Both the position numbers and the translations under genes were made by a program. From Actinopolyspora alba (GTDB lineage Bacteria; Actinomycetota; Actinomycetes; Mycobacteriales; Pseudonocardiaceae), in NCBI RefSeq assembly GCF_900112765.1, contig NZ_FOMZ01000007.1:186001-250000 (forward strand): a DNA stretch of 64,000 bases. The letters run 5' to 3'. The notes beneath the pieces are model-generated. The model saw only the letters and a list, made by a program, of their open reading frames with translations. It was not told where the DNA came from and did no database searches. Shown here one piece after another: positions 18,268 to 26,540 of the stretch (the stretch's first letter is position 1; the number at the start of each line of letters is the position of its first letter).

Positions 18268-18395
18268 GCCGGTGATGATTCCGAGATCGGTGACCGTTCC
18301 GAGAACTTCGCGCCCGACGGCGGGCGGTAGTGTGGCCGATCGAGCGAACGAGCAACCGGACACCCGCGGAACTCCGATCACCAACCGGGAGCCAC

Positions 18396-19439
18396 ATGCG
18401 AGCCGACAGCACACCCGACCGCGACGTTTCCGCAGTCGAGGACCTCACAGCGAGTGCGGACACCACTGTCAGGATCGCCGTCCTCGACGACTACCAGCAC
18501 GTCGCCCGCGAGTTCGGCGACTGGCACACCCTGCCCGCGAACACCGAGGTGACCGTGTTCGACGAGCACATCGCCGACCCGGCGGAACTGGTACGCGGGC
18601 TCGAACCGTTCCACGTGATCGCGGCGATGCGGGAACGGACCGCCTTCCCCTCGGAAGTGCTGCGAGCGTTGCCGAATCTGAAGCTGCTGGTCACCACCGG
18701 TATGGGAAACGCGGCCATCGACACGGCGGCAGCGGCCGAACTGGGTGTGACGGTGTGCGGCACCGGTAACGGGATGCGGGCCGGAGCCGACTGGAGCACC
18801 ACCTCGGAACTCACGTGGGGTCTGATCCTGGCGGTGGCCAGAGCGATCCCGCGGGAGGACCGGGCCGTGCGTACCGGCGGCTGGCAGCACACCGTCGGCA
18901 AGGACCTCGCGGGCGGCACGCTCGGAGTCCTCGGGCTCGGACGTGTCGGTGCGCAGGTCGCCACGGTGGGACGTGCGTTCGGCATGGAGGTACTCGCCTT
19001 CAGCGAGAACCTCACCGCGGAGCGTGCTCGGCAGGCGGGTGCCAGGGCCGTGGACAAGCGGGAGCTGTTCGCCGCTTCCGATGTGGTCACCGTGCACACC
19101 AAACTCGGCGAGCGAACCCGCGGACTCGTGGGGCGTGCCGAGCTCGACCTGCTGGGGCCGGACTCCATACTGATCAACACCTCCCGCGGCCCGATCGTCG
19201 ACGAGCGGGAGCTGCTTGCCGCGTTGCACGAGGGGCGTATCGGCGGGGCCGGGATCGATGTCTTCGAGCGCGAGCCGCTCCCCGAGGACGATCCGTGGCG
19301 CCACGCGCCTCGCACGGTGCTGACTCCACACATCGGTTACGTCTCGGAGAACACCTATCGGGCGTTCTTCACCGAAACGGTCGAGGACATCCGGCAGTTT
19401 CTGGCGGGCACACCGGTACGGGTGCTCAACGCGGACTGA
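18396..19439 (+). CDS. D-2-hydroxyacid dehydrogenase family protein
   Basis: NAD-dependent D-isomer-specific 2-hydroxyacid dehydrogenase of 347 aa. GVLGLGRVGAQVA is the nucleotide-binding turn. The catalytic triad is the Arg in the INTSRGPIVDE segment's partner helix, the Glu in DVFEREPLPEDDP and the His in LTPHIGYV. Residues 1-28 are a polar extension before the catalytic domain begins at TVRIAVLDDYQ. The substrate could be phosphoglycerate-, phosphonate- or glyoxylate-like; the TGMGNAAID and GTGN spellings fit the general actinobacterial branch rather than SerA, and no ACT domain is present. ATG 18396 follows CGGGAG. Confidence 0.88.
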   Translation: MRADSTPDRDVSAVEDLTASADTTVRIAVLDDYQHVAREFGDWHTLPANTEVTVFDEHIADPAELVRGLEPFHVIAAMRERTAFPSEVLRALPNLKLLVTTGMGNAAIDTAAAAELGVTVCGTGNGMRAGADWSTTSELTWGLILAVARAIPREDRAVRTGGWQHTVGKDLAGGTLGVLGLGRVGAQVATVGRAFGMEVLAFSENLTAERARQAGARAVDKRELFAASDVVTVHTKLGERTRGLVGRAELDLLGPDSILINTSRGPIVDERELLAALHEGRIGGAGIDVFEREPLPEDDPWRHAPRTVLTPHIGYVSENTYRAFFTETVEDIRQFLAGTPVRVLNAD

Positions 19440-19452
19440 GCGGGCCGAACCG

Positions 19453-19488
19453 CCTCCCGCGCCTGTCGGAGCCGACAAGCGCGGGAGG
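19453..19488. terminator. Bidirectional hairpin terminator
   Basis: Outer stem CCTCCCGCGC (19453-19462) pairs with 19479-19488; an inner stem TGTCGG/CCGACA extends it after single mismatched bases. It lies between the convergent dehydrogenase and LLM oxidoreductase genes. Confidence 0.75.
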
Positions 19489-19496
19489 AAGGTCGT

Positions 19497-20543
19497 TCAG
19501 GCCTCGTCCGCGAGGTGGCGCACCCGCTCGATCAGCGCGGTGCGCTCGGCGGCGCTGCCCGCCAACGGCGTCACGTTCAGGGTGGTCACGCCCGACTCGC
19601 GGAACGCGGCGATGCGCTCGCGCACATGGCTCTCCGGTCCGATCAGCGAGGTCTTGGTCAGCAGCTCGCGGGGCACCGCCGCTGCCGCCTCGTCCTTCTT
19701 GCCGTCCAGGTAGAGGTCCTGGATTCGTTCCGCCTCGGCCTCGTAGCCGTAGCGCCGGGCCAGGTTGTTGTAGAAGTTCTTACCCTTGGCGCCCATGCCG
19801 CCGATGTAGAGCGCCAGCATCGGGCGCATCGAGTCGAGCAGCTCGTCCAGGTCGTCACCGATGGCCAGCGGTGCCTGTACCACCGTGTCCAGCTCCGGCA
19901 GCGTGGCGTCCCGCTTCGCGCGGCCCTCGGCCAGCGAGTCCCCCCACACCTCGGCGGCCTTCTCCGGGACGTAGAAGATCGGTTCCCACGCCTCGGCGAT
20001 CTCCGCGGTCATCGCCACGTTCTTGGGTCCGATCGCCGCGATCATGATCGGGATCCGTTCCCGGACCGGGTGGTTGACCAGCTTGAGGGGTTTGCCGAGA
20101 CCGGTGCCCTCTTCGGCGGGCAGCGGAATGTTGTAGTGCTTGCCCTCGTGGGTGAGCTTCTCCCGCCGCCACACCTTGCGGCAGATCTCGACCAGTTCCC
20201 GGGTGCGTCCCAGCGGTGCCTTGTAGGGCAGCCCGTGGAAGCCCTCGATCACCTGTGGCCCGGAGGCGCCGATGCCCAGCGTGAACCGTCCGCCCGAGAC
20301 GAAGTCCAGTCCGGCCGCGGTCATGGCGGTCAGCGTCGGTGTCCTGGTGTAGACCTGCAGAATGCCGGAAGCGATCTCCAGGCGTTCGGTGCGCGCCGCG
20401 ATGAATCCCAACTGGCTGACCGCGTCGAACGAGTACGCCTCCGGAACATAGACGATGTCCAGTCCGGCCTTTTCGTAGTCGACCAGCTCGTCGACCGTCT
20501 CCTTGAATCCCCCGCTGTAGTTCAGCGGCATCCCGATCCGCAT
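19497..20543 (-). CDS. LLM class F420-dependent oxidoreductase
   Basis: Luciferase-like monooxygenase-fold enzyme of 348 aa, most likely using coenzyme F420. RIGMPLNYSGGFKET opens the TIM barrel; GLDIVYVPEAYSFD, RTERLEIASGILQVYTRTP, SGGRFTLGIGASGPQV and GTRELVEICRKVWR-type segments are typical of the actinobacterial LLM F420 group. Near the C-terminus GPESHVRERIAAFRESGVTTLNV is the family's last barrel motif. ATG 20543 follows CAGGAAG; upstream residues are shadow. The substrate is unknown. No F420 biosynthesis gene lies nearby. Confidence 0.9.
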   Translation of the reverse strand: MRIGMPLNYSGGFKETVDELVDYEKAGLDIVYVPEAYSFDAVSQLGFIAARTERLEIASGILQVYTRTPTLTAMTAAGLDFVSGGRFTLGIGASGPQVIEGFHGLPYKAPLGRTRELVEICRKVWRREKLTHEGKHYNIPLPAEEGTGLGKPLKLVNHPVRERIPIMIAAIGPKNVAMTAEIAEAWEPIFYVPEKAAEVWGDSLAEGRAKRDATLPELDTVVQAPLAIGDDLDELLDSMRPMLALYIGGMGAKGKNFYNNLARRYGYEAEAERIQDLYLDGKKDEAAAAVPRELLTKTSLIGPESHVRERIAAFRESGVTTLNVTPLAGSAAERTALIERVRHLADEA

Positions 20544-20805
20544 ACTGCTCGCTTCCTGCCGGTTGTGTTGCCCGTGGGGTTCGCGCACCCGCGCTCGACA
20601 CTCGGAACGGATGTGTCGGACCACCGAATCGCACACAGGTTACCGACGAGTACGGCGATTCGGCAGTCCCCGCCCGGAATACCCACCGCGGAGCCGTGCG
20701 CCCCGCGCATCGAGTCCACTTTCCCGGCACGCGGAGCCGGGAGCATTCGGCAGAGCCGCTCCGACGCCGCGGGCGGACATCCCGCTCGGAACGTCACGCC
20801 ACCCG

Positions 20806-20910
20806 TCAGGTCGAGGTTCGTCCGTCGATCGCTTCGCGCAGGATGTCCGCGTGCCCGGCGTGCTGGGTGGTTAGCACGACCGAGGGAATCGCCCTGGTGC
20901 CTCGGGACAT
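20806..20910 (-). pseudogene. Remnant of a DinB/DUF664 family gene (3' end)
   Basis: The 34 codons ending at 20806 read AIPSVVLTTQHAGHADILREAI-like sequence and stop after DGRT-S-T. The Q-H-A-G-H-x-D-I-L-R-E-x-I-D-G pattern is the C-terminal signature of actinobacterial DinB/DUF664 (mycothiol transferase-like) proteins, which normally have about 130 more residues before it. Here the upstream frame becomes low-complexity and enters the antisense of the holin-like gene, so the rest is lost. This is inferred from one short motif only. Confidence 0.45.
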
Positions 20911-20968
20911 CGTGATCTCTCCGCGTAGCGTGTGCGGTGCGAACGGCAGCAACCACGGGAGGGACATC

Positions 20969-21367
20969 GTGGCGCTCGTAGTGCACATACTGATCACCGC
21001 CGTGGCGGTCTGGGTGACCACGGCACTGCCAGGGATCGCGCTCGGCGACCAGGGAGGAGGAACCGATGGTGTGGCCACCCAGGCGCTGACACTGCTCGTC
21101 GTGGCCGTGGTGTTCGGCATCGTCAACGTGGTGCTCAAGCCGGTCGCCAAGACATTGGGGTGTCTGCTCTACATCCTCACTCTCGGGCTGTTCGGGCTGG
21201 TGGTCAACGCGCTGTTGTTCTGGTTGACCAGCTGGATCGCCGGGAACCTCGATCTCCCGTTCCACGTCGACGGTTTCTGGCCCGCCTTCTGGGGGGCGAT
21301 CATCGTCACCGTTGTCAGCAGTGCGCTGCACGGACTGGTGCGCCGGGCCACCTCGCTCGGCGACTGA
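20969..21367 (+). CDS. Phage holin family protein (four-helix, superfamily IV type)
   Basis: Integral membrane protein of 132 aa with four hydrophobic helices, around residues 2-20, 37-57, 62-90 and 108-125. NVVLKPVAKTLGCLLYILTLG between helices two and three is the hallmark of the PF04020 (mycobacterial four-TM holin-like) family. Despite the name these are widespread chromosomal genes with no proven lytic role, and no phage genes lie nearby. GTG 20969 follows ACGGGAGGG and begins the first helix directly. Confidence 0.85.
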   Translation: MALVVHILITAVAVWVTTALPGIALGDQGGGTDGVATQALTLLVVAVVFGIVNVVLKPVAKTLGCLLYILTLGLFGLVVNALLFWLTSWIAGNLDLPFHVDGFWPAFWGAIIVTVVSSALHGLVRRATSLGD

Positions 21368-22040
21368 CCGCAAGCGCTTTGCCGGCTGTCCCGCGCCGGG
21401 ACAGCCGGCCGGATCGCTCGACGTGGTGATACCGAAGCGGCCCCGCGGTGACTTTCGGAGGGCCGCACAGCGGGAGGCTTCGTGGCTTCGTGAGCCCGGA
21501 GTGAAACCCTTCCTGTTCTCGGATTCGTGCCGGAATGCTCGTTCGCGGTCCAATCGTCAATCGACTCGTCACCGGCACGGTCGGCGACACTGACATCGGT
21601 GGAACCGATCCGTTCGCATCGGGGGACGGGTGATCCCGCGAAATCTTAAAGTCACGTTCGGTTCTTGGGTGAACACGAAGAGTCGTAAAGTGATGATTCG
21701 AAGCACGTCATCGAACGGGACTCGGAGGGGATGATCCGAACTCTCGTCGATCGACCCCGTACCGATGTCGGAAATCCTCATCCGAAACGACTTGTGTGAA
21801 AATCGGGAACAACCCCGGTGTCGGAGGAATCACGAGTCGGCGGCCACTCGTTGCCGGAGACCGGTTGAAGATTGACTTCACGGGTGCGTGACCACGTTCC
21901 GTCCGATATCACTCACGGACCGGGAACGGTGCGAGTTGTCAACACTCGTCCGAGTCGCGGAAGACGAATAAAACACGCACATTACAGTGCGGTGCCGCAA
22001 GTTACCCGAAAGAATGAGAGGGAATCTTCGGAAAGTGGAG
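21368..22040. other. Gene-free stretch
   Basis: About 670 bp with lower GC than the surroundings (many ATCGT, GAAAC and TTAAAG runs around 21640-21990). No open frame here has a ribosome binding site or family resemblance. It may hold the holin-like gene's 3' end region and unrecognised small RNAs; I see no array or clear repeat in it. Confidence 0.4.
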
Positions 22041-22066
22041 GGCCCGGGATGATCCCATCCCGGGCC
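22041..22066 (-). terminator. Terminator hairpin behind tRNA-Val(CAC)
   Basis: Perfect 11-bp inverted repeat GGCCCGGGATG (22041-22051) with 22056-22066, four-base loop. It starts 8 bp beyond the 3' end of the minus-strand tRNA and is followed on that strand by a T-rich stretch, so it reads as the tRNA transcript's terminator. Confidence 0.75.
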
Positions 22067-22074
22067 GACTTCGG

Positions 22075-22146
22075 TGGGCGATGCTGGGTTCGAACCAGCG
22101 ACCTCTTCGGTGTGAACGAAGCGCTCTCCCGCTGAGCTAATCGCCC
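22075..22146 (-). tRNA. tRNA-Val (anticodon CAC)
   Basis: Full cloverleaf on the minus strand: acceptor GGGCGAT/ATCGCCC, D arm GCTCAGCGGGAGAGC, anticodon stem CTTCG/CGAAG around TTCACAC (anticodon CAC), T arm GCTGG-TTCGAAC-CCAGC and discriminator A. CCA is not encoded. It reads GTG valine codons, frequent in this high-GC genome. Confidence 0.95.
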
Positions 22147-22191
22147 GTTGCCGCCTGCCGCAGCGACAACAAGAAGCTTACACGATCCTTT

Positions 22192-22602
22192 TCACGCCTG
22201 GAACAGGGGGGAGGCCAGCCAGCTCCACTGCAGACCGAGGAAGTCTCCGACCAGGTCAAAAGCACCGATGAGCCAGAGGGTGGCCACCACTATGAGGCCG
22301 GTGGCCGTCATCACCGCCAGTCTTGCCGCCGGATGCTGCCGGGACAGCCAGCGGACCCAGCGTTGGTAGTGGTGCTTGGCGAACATGTTCACGTGCCGTG
22401 CCCAGGCGAACTCCGTTGCGAGCAGTCCGAGGCCCGCGAATACGCACAGCCAGCCGGGTCCCGGATAGGGAATCAACACTATGCCCAGCAGGAGCACCAT
22501 CCCGCCGAGCAGTCCGAGACCGAAACGGTAGAGGGTGTTCAGCGCCGGTCTGGCGCGTATTCGCTCCCGGCGCGCGCGGAAGTGCTCCCGTAAGCGGTGC
22601 AC
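22192..22602 (-). CDS. TIGR02611-type PGPGW membrane protein
   Basis: Small membrane protein of 136 aa in the actinobacterial family named for its PYPGPGWL motif (TIGR02611/PGPGW). Topology by eye: a basic N-terminal helix (RLREHFRARRERIRAR), a hydrophobic helix ending in the PGPGW turn (about residues 28-52), a second one just after it, then an amphipathic stretch HHYQRWVRWL and a final helix at about residues 92-115. Its function is unknown. It follows tRNA-Val on the same strand's upstream side, with 45 bp between. GTG 22602 is the only start consistent with the basic N-terminus. Confidence 0.75.
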   Translation of the reverse strand: MHRLREHFRARRERIRARPALNTLYRFGLGLLGGMVLLLGIVLIPYPGPGWLCVFAGLGLLATEFAWARHVNMFAKHHYQRWVRWLSRQHPAARLAVMTATGLIVVATLWLIGAFDLVGDFLGLQWSWLASPLFQA

Positions 22603-23465
22603 ACGTGCGCGCCAGCCCGAGAGGTGTGCGTGCGGCGGTTCGTTCTCGTGGTGTCGTGAACCGGGCTCTGCTGTCTTACTCAGAACACACCTGCCTGCTG
22701 ACCGATCCTGCTTCCCGGGTGCTCTCGGCCCCGTGTCGTTCTACCGGCGCCACATGGGGCTCCCCGTCAGTGTCTCAGCCTACGTGGTGCGGCAGTGCCT
22801 GTAGAGTGGCTCGTGCGGCGCATATTTTCGTTCCGGGTGTTCCGTCCCGGGTGCGACGATGATGTGATCGTGTATATCACACTGTGACGCCGGTCTCGCT
22901 TTTGGGTTTCGGGCGCAGGCGTGAAAACCCGAGTGTGGAGTATTTGATATTAGCCCGTTTCGGTGAACATTTGTGGTGCGCCTCTCCCGGGGCTCTTGTG
23001 TGAAACGGCTTGTCGTACAACTATCGACTATCCTGAAAACAGCGTCCCGTGGTGGCCGCGAGGCATCGAGCGGTTCAGTCCTTGAGCGTTGTGGTGGCCG
23101 TCCGGGGACGTCGTCGACGGGTTCGTACACGCGCCCGACCGGGGGTGGTGCGGGTGGGCCGCGCGAGAGGGTTCGGAAGCATTATTTCGGGTTGCCGCGG
23201 AACCGGCCGGGACGCCGATTGCGGATCGGTGGGATCGGTGGTTTTCTTCGAGGTGGTGAGACTCGTGTTGATGAATCGCGGAATTTCTCCGCCACCCGGA
23301 GTTGTTGGCTACGCTACGGAGTTCTGCAGTAGCTCAGCGAATTAATTCTCCCCCGTACGGGTGATCTATTCGTTGGTCGCGAGCGAACGGACCCGGATAA
23401 CCGTCACAACTGTGTAGCTCGGTCGACTTCGCTGCGACCGGGAGGGAGTTAGGAAGGCGAGGACG
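22603..23465. other. Gene-free stretch upstream of ssgB
   Basis: About 860 bp with no supportable gene. Open frames on both strands are Arg-, Pro- or Cys-rich without ribosome binding sites. The part from 22850 to 23060 is relatively AT-rich and includes runs such as tattagcccg and gaacattt, suggesting promoters or a long regulated leader for the sporulation gene ssgB. No clear inverted repeat array was found. Confidence 0.4.
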
Positions 23466-23891
23466 ATGCGTAACGATCATGTGACCCTTCGTTCGACAGC
23501 GGTGTTCGATCTGCTTGCCCCGCAGACGCCCGCCGTTCCGGTTCAGGTGGAGCTGCGGTACGACACTCGGGACCCCTACGCCGTCGTCGCGGCGTTCCGC
23601 ACCGGCCGTGCCGGCTGGGTCGAGTGGGTGTTCGCGCGTGATCTGCTGGCCGACGGGTTGATCGCGCACGCGGGCGAAGGTGATGTGGCGATCAGGCCCG
23701 CCGCCGACGACCCCGAGGTCGTGGTGATCGAGCTGAGCTCGCCCTCGGGACACGCCGTGTTCGAGGCGTCCGCCCAGGAGCTGGCGGACTTCCTGGATCG
23801 CACCTACGACGTGGTGGTGCCGGGCAACGAGGGCCTCTGGGTCAGTATCGACGAGGCGATCACGAGGTTGCTGCCGCACGACCTCTCGTGA
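23466..23891 (+). CDS. ssgB: SsgA-like sporulation/cell division protein
   Basis: SsgA-like protein (SALP) of 141 aa. SsgB-type SALPs recruit FtsZ to sporulation septa in Streptomyces. VPVQVELRYDTRDPYAVVAAF, WVEWVFARDLLADGL, GDVAIRP and ELSSPSGHAVFEA match SsgB closely, and the length equals that of SsgB (about 137-140 aa). Morphologically complex actinomycetes outside Streptomyces usually keep only SsgB, which is why that symbol is used. GGCGAGGA precedes the ATG. It is monocistronic, with a long gene-free region upstream, and implies a sporulating or septating mycelium. Confidence 0.85.
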   Translation: MRNDHVTLRSTAVFDLLAPQTPAVPVQVELRYDTRDPYAVVAAFRTGRAGWVEWVFARDLLADGLIAHAGEGDVAIRPAADDPEVVVIELSSPSGHAVFEASAQELADFLDRTYDVVVPGNEGLWVSIDEAITRLLPHDLS

Positions 23892-24072
23892 TCGTGCGTC
23901 GCCCGTGATTCCGCGTTGTGACGACCCGTGGTGGTGACGGCGGGCTCCGGCCCGCTGTCGTGCTGATTGTCGGCACGGACCCCCCGGTTCGATCGCCGTT
24001 CACGGCGTGGTCTAGAGTTTTGACCGAACACGGCGGAGGCGCCGAGCGGAGGATTTCGGTCTCGTCGTGAGT

Positions 24073-24144
24073 GCGGATGTAGCGCAGCGGTAGCGCATCA
24101 CCTTGCCAAGGTGAGGGTCGCGGGTTCGAATCCCGTCATCCGCT
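24073..24144 (+). tRNA. tRNA-Gly (anticodon GCC)
   Basis: Acceptor GCGGATG pairs with CATCCGC; D arm GCGCAGCGGTAGCGC; anticodon loop TTGCCAA gives GCC; T arm CGGG-TTCGAAT-CCCG; discriminator T, normal for tRNA-Gly. First of a three-tRNA cluster. CCA not encoded. Confidence 0.95.
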
Positions 24145-24190
24145 CTGTGGCCGAGCGGCTCGTCCGATCGACGTTGTCGCCGGTGGCTTC

Positions 24191-24262
24191 GGCGGAGTGG
24201 CCGAGTGGCTCAGGCAAGGGCCTGCAAAGCCCTGTACGCGGGTTCGATTCCCGCCTCCGCCT
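24191..24262 (+). tRNA. tRNA-Cys (anticodon GCA)
   Basis: Acceptor GGCGGAG/CTCCGCC, anticodon loop CTGCAAA with GCA, T loop TTCGATT, discriminator T as expected for tRNA-Cys. Second in the cluster, 46 bp after tRNA-Gly and directly followed by tRNA-Val. Confidence 0.95.
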
Positions 24263-24263
24263 C

Positions 24264-24335
24264 GCGCGATTAGCTCAGCGGGAGAGCGCTACCTTGACAC
24301 GGTAGAGGTCACTGGTTCGATCCCAGTATCGCGCA
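24264..24335 (+). tRNA. tRNA-Val (anticodon GAC)
   Basis: Acceptor GCGCGAT/ATCGCGC, D arm GCTCAGCGGGAGAGC, anticodon loop TTGACAC with GAC, T loop TTCGATC, discriminator A. It starts one base after tRNA-Cys. The Gly-Cys-Val order is common in actinobacteria. Confidence 0.95.
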
Positions 24336-24367
24336 CCGGTTCCATCACGGAACTCAGCGGTTGTCAC

Positions 24368-24402
24368 GAGGCCGCGACCTCCGTTTCGGGGGTCGCGGCC
24401 TC
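24368..24402 (+). terminator. Terminator of the tRNA cluster
   Basis: GAGGCCGCGACC (24368-24379) pairs perfectly with GGTCGCGGCCTC (24391-24402) around an 11-base loop, followed by attgtgtt. A strong intrinsic terminator after tRNA-Val; it can also serve the convergent XRE-cupin gene. Confidence 0.85.
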
Positions 24403-24473
24403 ATTGTGTTCCGGGTGGTGTGGCTGCTCTTGATCGGGCCCCGTCCGAATGGTCGGGCGGGGTGGGACGTCAT

Positions 24474-25034
24474 TCAGCCTTCCCCGTAGCGCATGACGAG
24501 TGTGCCGTGCACATCGACGTGAGGTGCCGCGTAGACGTGGTCCACGCCCCCGTCGAAGCGGATGTAGTCGCCGGGCCCGAGTGTTTCGGGGGCCGACGCC
24601 GGGCCGGTCGTCAGTGTTCCGGAGTGCACCAGGAGCTGTTCGACAACCCTGGGACGGTGGGCGGGGGACGCGTACCGCTTCCCGGCTCGCACGTGGATTC
24701 GGTAGATCTCGAGGACCTGACCACCGCTGCTTGTGCGGTCGACCAGTCGTACGTCGACCGCCTGTCCGGAGAGCTCGGCGTGCTCGGTCCCTCGTGCGAC
24801 CAGCGTCGTCGCGGTCGGGGATTCGGTTTCCGCGATCAGCAGCAGGCCCAGCGGGACACCGAGCACCGTGGCCAGGGCGTAGAGGGTTTCCAGTGTCGGG
24901 TTGCGCTGCCCGGCCTCGAGTTCGGACAGGGTCCCCTTGCCGAGATCGGCACGACGGGCGACCTCGGACAGCGACAGGCCGCGATGATCGCGCGCCGCAC
25001 GCAGGTTCGCCCCGACGACCTTGACCATCTCCAT
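24474..25034 (-). CDS. XRE-cupin transcriptional regulator (next to benE)
   Basis: Regulator of 186 aa. Residues 6-65 are an XRE helix-turn-helix (LSLSEVARRADLGKGTLSELEAG with the family's R-N-P-T-L-E-T-L continuation). Residues 105-180 are a cupin, with VRAGKRYASPAHRP, EQLLVHSGTL and LGPGDYIRFDGGVDHVY as sheet motifs. The cupin probably binds a small acid. It is divergent from a BenE-type transporter, so it most likely controls that gene and itself through the palindrome at 25056-25073. A paralogous arrangement, same domain order and length, exists at 60341. Confidence 0.9.
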   Translation of the reverse strand: MEMVKVVGANLRAARDHRGLSLSEVARRADLGKGTLSELEAGQRNPTLETLYALATVLGVPLGLLLIAETESPTATTLVARGTEHAELSGQAVDVRLVDRTSSGGQVLEIYRIHVRAGKRYASPAHRPRVVEQLLVHSGTLTTGPASAPETLGPGDYIRFDGGVDHVYAAPHVDVHGTLVMRYGEG

Positions 25035-25055
25035 CGCGCCCTCCTAGCATGACTG

Positions 25056-25073
25056 CGTTCTATAAACAGAACG
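25056..25073. promoter_or_regulatory. Candidate operator of the XRE-cupin regulator
   Basis: Inverted repeat CGTTCT-ATAAAC-AGAACG, six-base perfect arms, in the 69-bp gap between the divergent regulator and benE. The AT-rich centre could double as a -10 element. Its arms share the CGTTC/GAACG core with the operator of the paralogous regulator at 60926-60952. Confidence 0.6.
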
Positions 25074-25103
25074 AATTGCTTTCGACGATCGGACTGATCG
25101 CCC

Positions 25104-26327
25104 GTGCGCTTGCGTCAGCGTCTGCCCGACACGCTTCCGATGACCGCGGTGGCCTCAGGAGGTGTGACGACACTGGTCGGTGTGACGAGCTCGGTGGCCA
25201 TCGTCTTCCAAGCGGCCAGAACTGTCGGCGCGAGCCCGGCCCAGATCTCCTCGTGGATCCTCGCGCTCGGTGTCGGCATCGGCGTCACCTCGATCACGTT
25301 TTCCTTACGCTATCGAGCACCGGTGGTCATGGCCTGGTCGACCCCCGGCGCCGCCATGCTCGCCACAAGCGCACGAGACGCCCCGCTGTCCGAGGCCGTC
25401 GGGGCCTTCCTGATCGCCTCGGTCCTTACGGTGCTCGTCGGAGTCACGGGATGGTTCGAGCGCGCTGTGAACCTCATCCCGGCACCGATCGCCTCGGCGC
25501 TGCTGGCAGGCATACTGCTGCGGTTCGGCATCGACCTGTTCACCGCGATGCGCGCCCACCTCTGGCTGATTCTCGCGATGCTGGTGAGCTATCTGCTCTG
25601 CAAGAGGCTGCTACCGCGCTACGCGGTGCTCATCGCGCTGGCGACGGGGGCGCTGCTTACGGTCGTCCAGGGCTCGTTCCAGCCCGATACCGTGCGCCTG
25701 GCCCTCGCAACGCCGGTTTTCGTGTGGCCCTCCTGGTCGCCTGCCACGACCATAAGCCTCGCGATCCCGCTGTTCGTCATCACGATGACCTCGCAGAACC
25801 TGCCAGGTGTGGTGACGCTGCGGGCTCACGGGTACCGGACACCGGTATCACCGATCCTGTCCTGGTCCGGCCTCGCGAACTCGGTACTCGCCCCGTTCGG
25901 CTGTTTCGGTATCAACCTTGCCGCGATCACGGCCGCTCTGTGCATGGGGCCCGACGCGCACGAGGATCCGGCCCAGCGCTACCGAGCCGGCATCGTCTCG
26001 GGGGTGCTTTACTTGGTGCTCGGGATTTTCGGCGCCACGCTCGGAAGCCTCATCGCCGCGTTGCCCGGCGCGCTCATCACCGCGATCGCCGGTATCGGCC
26101 TGCTGGACACCATCGGGGGGTCGCTGGCGACCGCGACCGCCGAGCCCGCGACCAGGAACGCCGCGCTGATCGCCTTCCTCGTCACCGCCTCAGGGGTGTC
26201 GATCCTCGGTATCGCTTCGGTTTTCTGGGGGCTGATCACGGGACTCAGCGCTCACTCGATCCTCGGCCGACCCGCACCGAGTACCCCGGCGGCCGGGCAG
26301 ACGGCGGATCAGCCGAACGAACGGTGA
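25104..26327 (+). CDS. benE: BenE family benzoate/proton symporter-like transporter
   Basis: Inner-membrane permease of 407 aa with about 11-12 helices. VASGGVTTLVGVTSSVAIVFQAA at the start, MAWSTPGAAMLATS, the repeated I-A-S-A-L-L-A-G-I-L-L segment, the conserved VITMTSQNLPGVVTLRAHGY and GCFGINLAAITAALCMGPDAHEDP are BenE signatures. BenE imports benzoate with a proton. No benzoate catabolic gene lies in the window, so the cargo could be another aromatic or small acid. The start may be GTG 25104 or ATG 25140. Expression is probably set by the divergent XRE-cupin gene. Confidence 0.88.
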   Translation: MRLRQRLPDTLPMTAVASGGVTTLVGVTSSVAIVFQAARTVGASPAQISSWILALGVGIGVTSITFSLRYRAPVVMAWSTPGAAMLATSARDAPLSEAVGAFLIASVLTVLVGVTGWFERAVNLIPAPIASALLAGILLRFGIDLFTAMRAHLWLILAMLVSYLLCKRLLPRYAVLIALATGALLTVVQGSFQPDTVRLALATPVFVWPSWSPATTISLAIPLFVITMTSQNLPGVVTLRAHGYRTPVSPILSWSGLANSVLAPFGCFGINLAAITAALCMGPDAHEDPAQRYRAGIVSGVLYLVLGIFGATLGSLIAALPGALITAIAGIGLLDTIGGSLATATAEPATRNAALIAFLVTASGVSILGIASVFWGLITGLSAHSILGRPAPSTPAAGQTADQPNER

Positions 26328-26481
26328 GGGACACGCGTTCGATCGGCCGATCCGCGGCGGGAGGTCTCGGGCGGGGATGAGTTCGCGCGGAACGCGGTGC
26401 CGTGCCCGCACCGTTCCCTCCAGCGCTCGTTCGTCCCAGGGGGCGCGCGCCGCCCCGTTGGCGGTAGCCGCTTGCCAAGAA

Positions 26482-26531
26482 CCCGTCCGGCCGTCCCTCG
26501 GGCGACGGTGACCGGGCGACGGCCGGACGGG
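26482..26531. terminator. Bidirectional hairpin terminator
   Basis: CCCGTCCGGCCGTC (26482-26495) pairs perfectly over 14 bp with 26518-26531, between the convergent benE and proline dehydrogenase genes. Confidence 0.75.
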
Positions 26532-26540
26532 AGTGCGGGG

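Noticed and set aside
20969-21367. Prophage signal from the holin-like gene
   Set aside because: The four-helix PF04020 type is a common chromosomal actinobacterial family and no other phage gene, integrase or att site lies nearby.
22075-24335. tRNA genes as integration sites of a mobile island
   Set aside because: No integrase and no duplicated tRNA 3' end was found on either side.
25056-25073. LexA (SOS) box
   Set aside because: The arms run GTTCT then AGAAC, opposite in order to the actinobacterial CGAAC-N4-GTTCG box, and the neighbours are not SOS genes.
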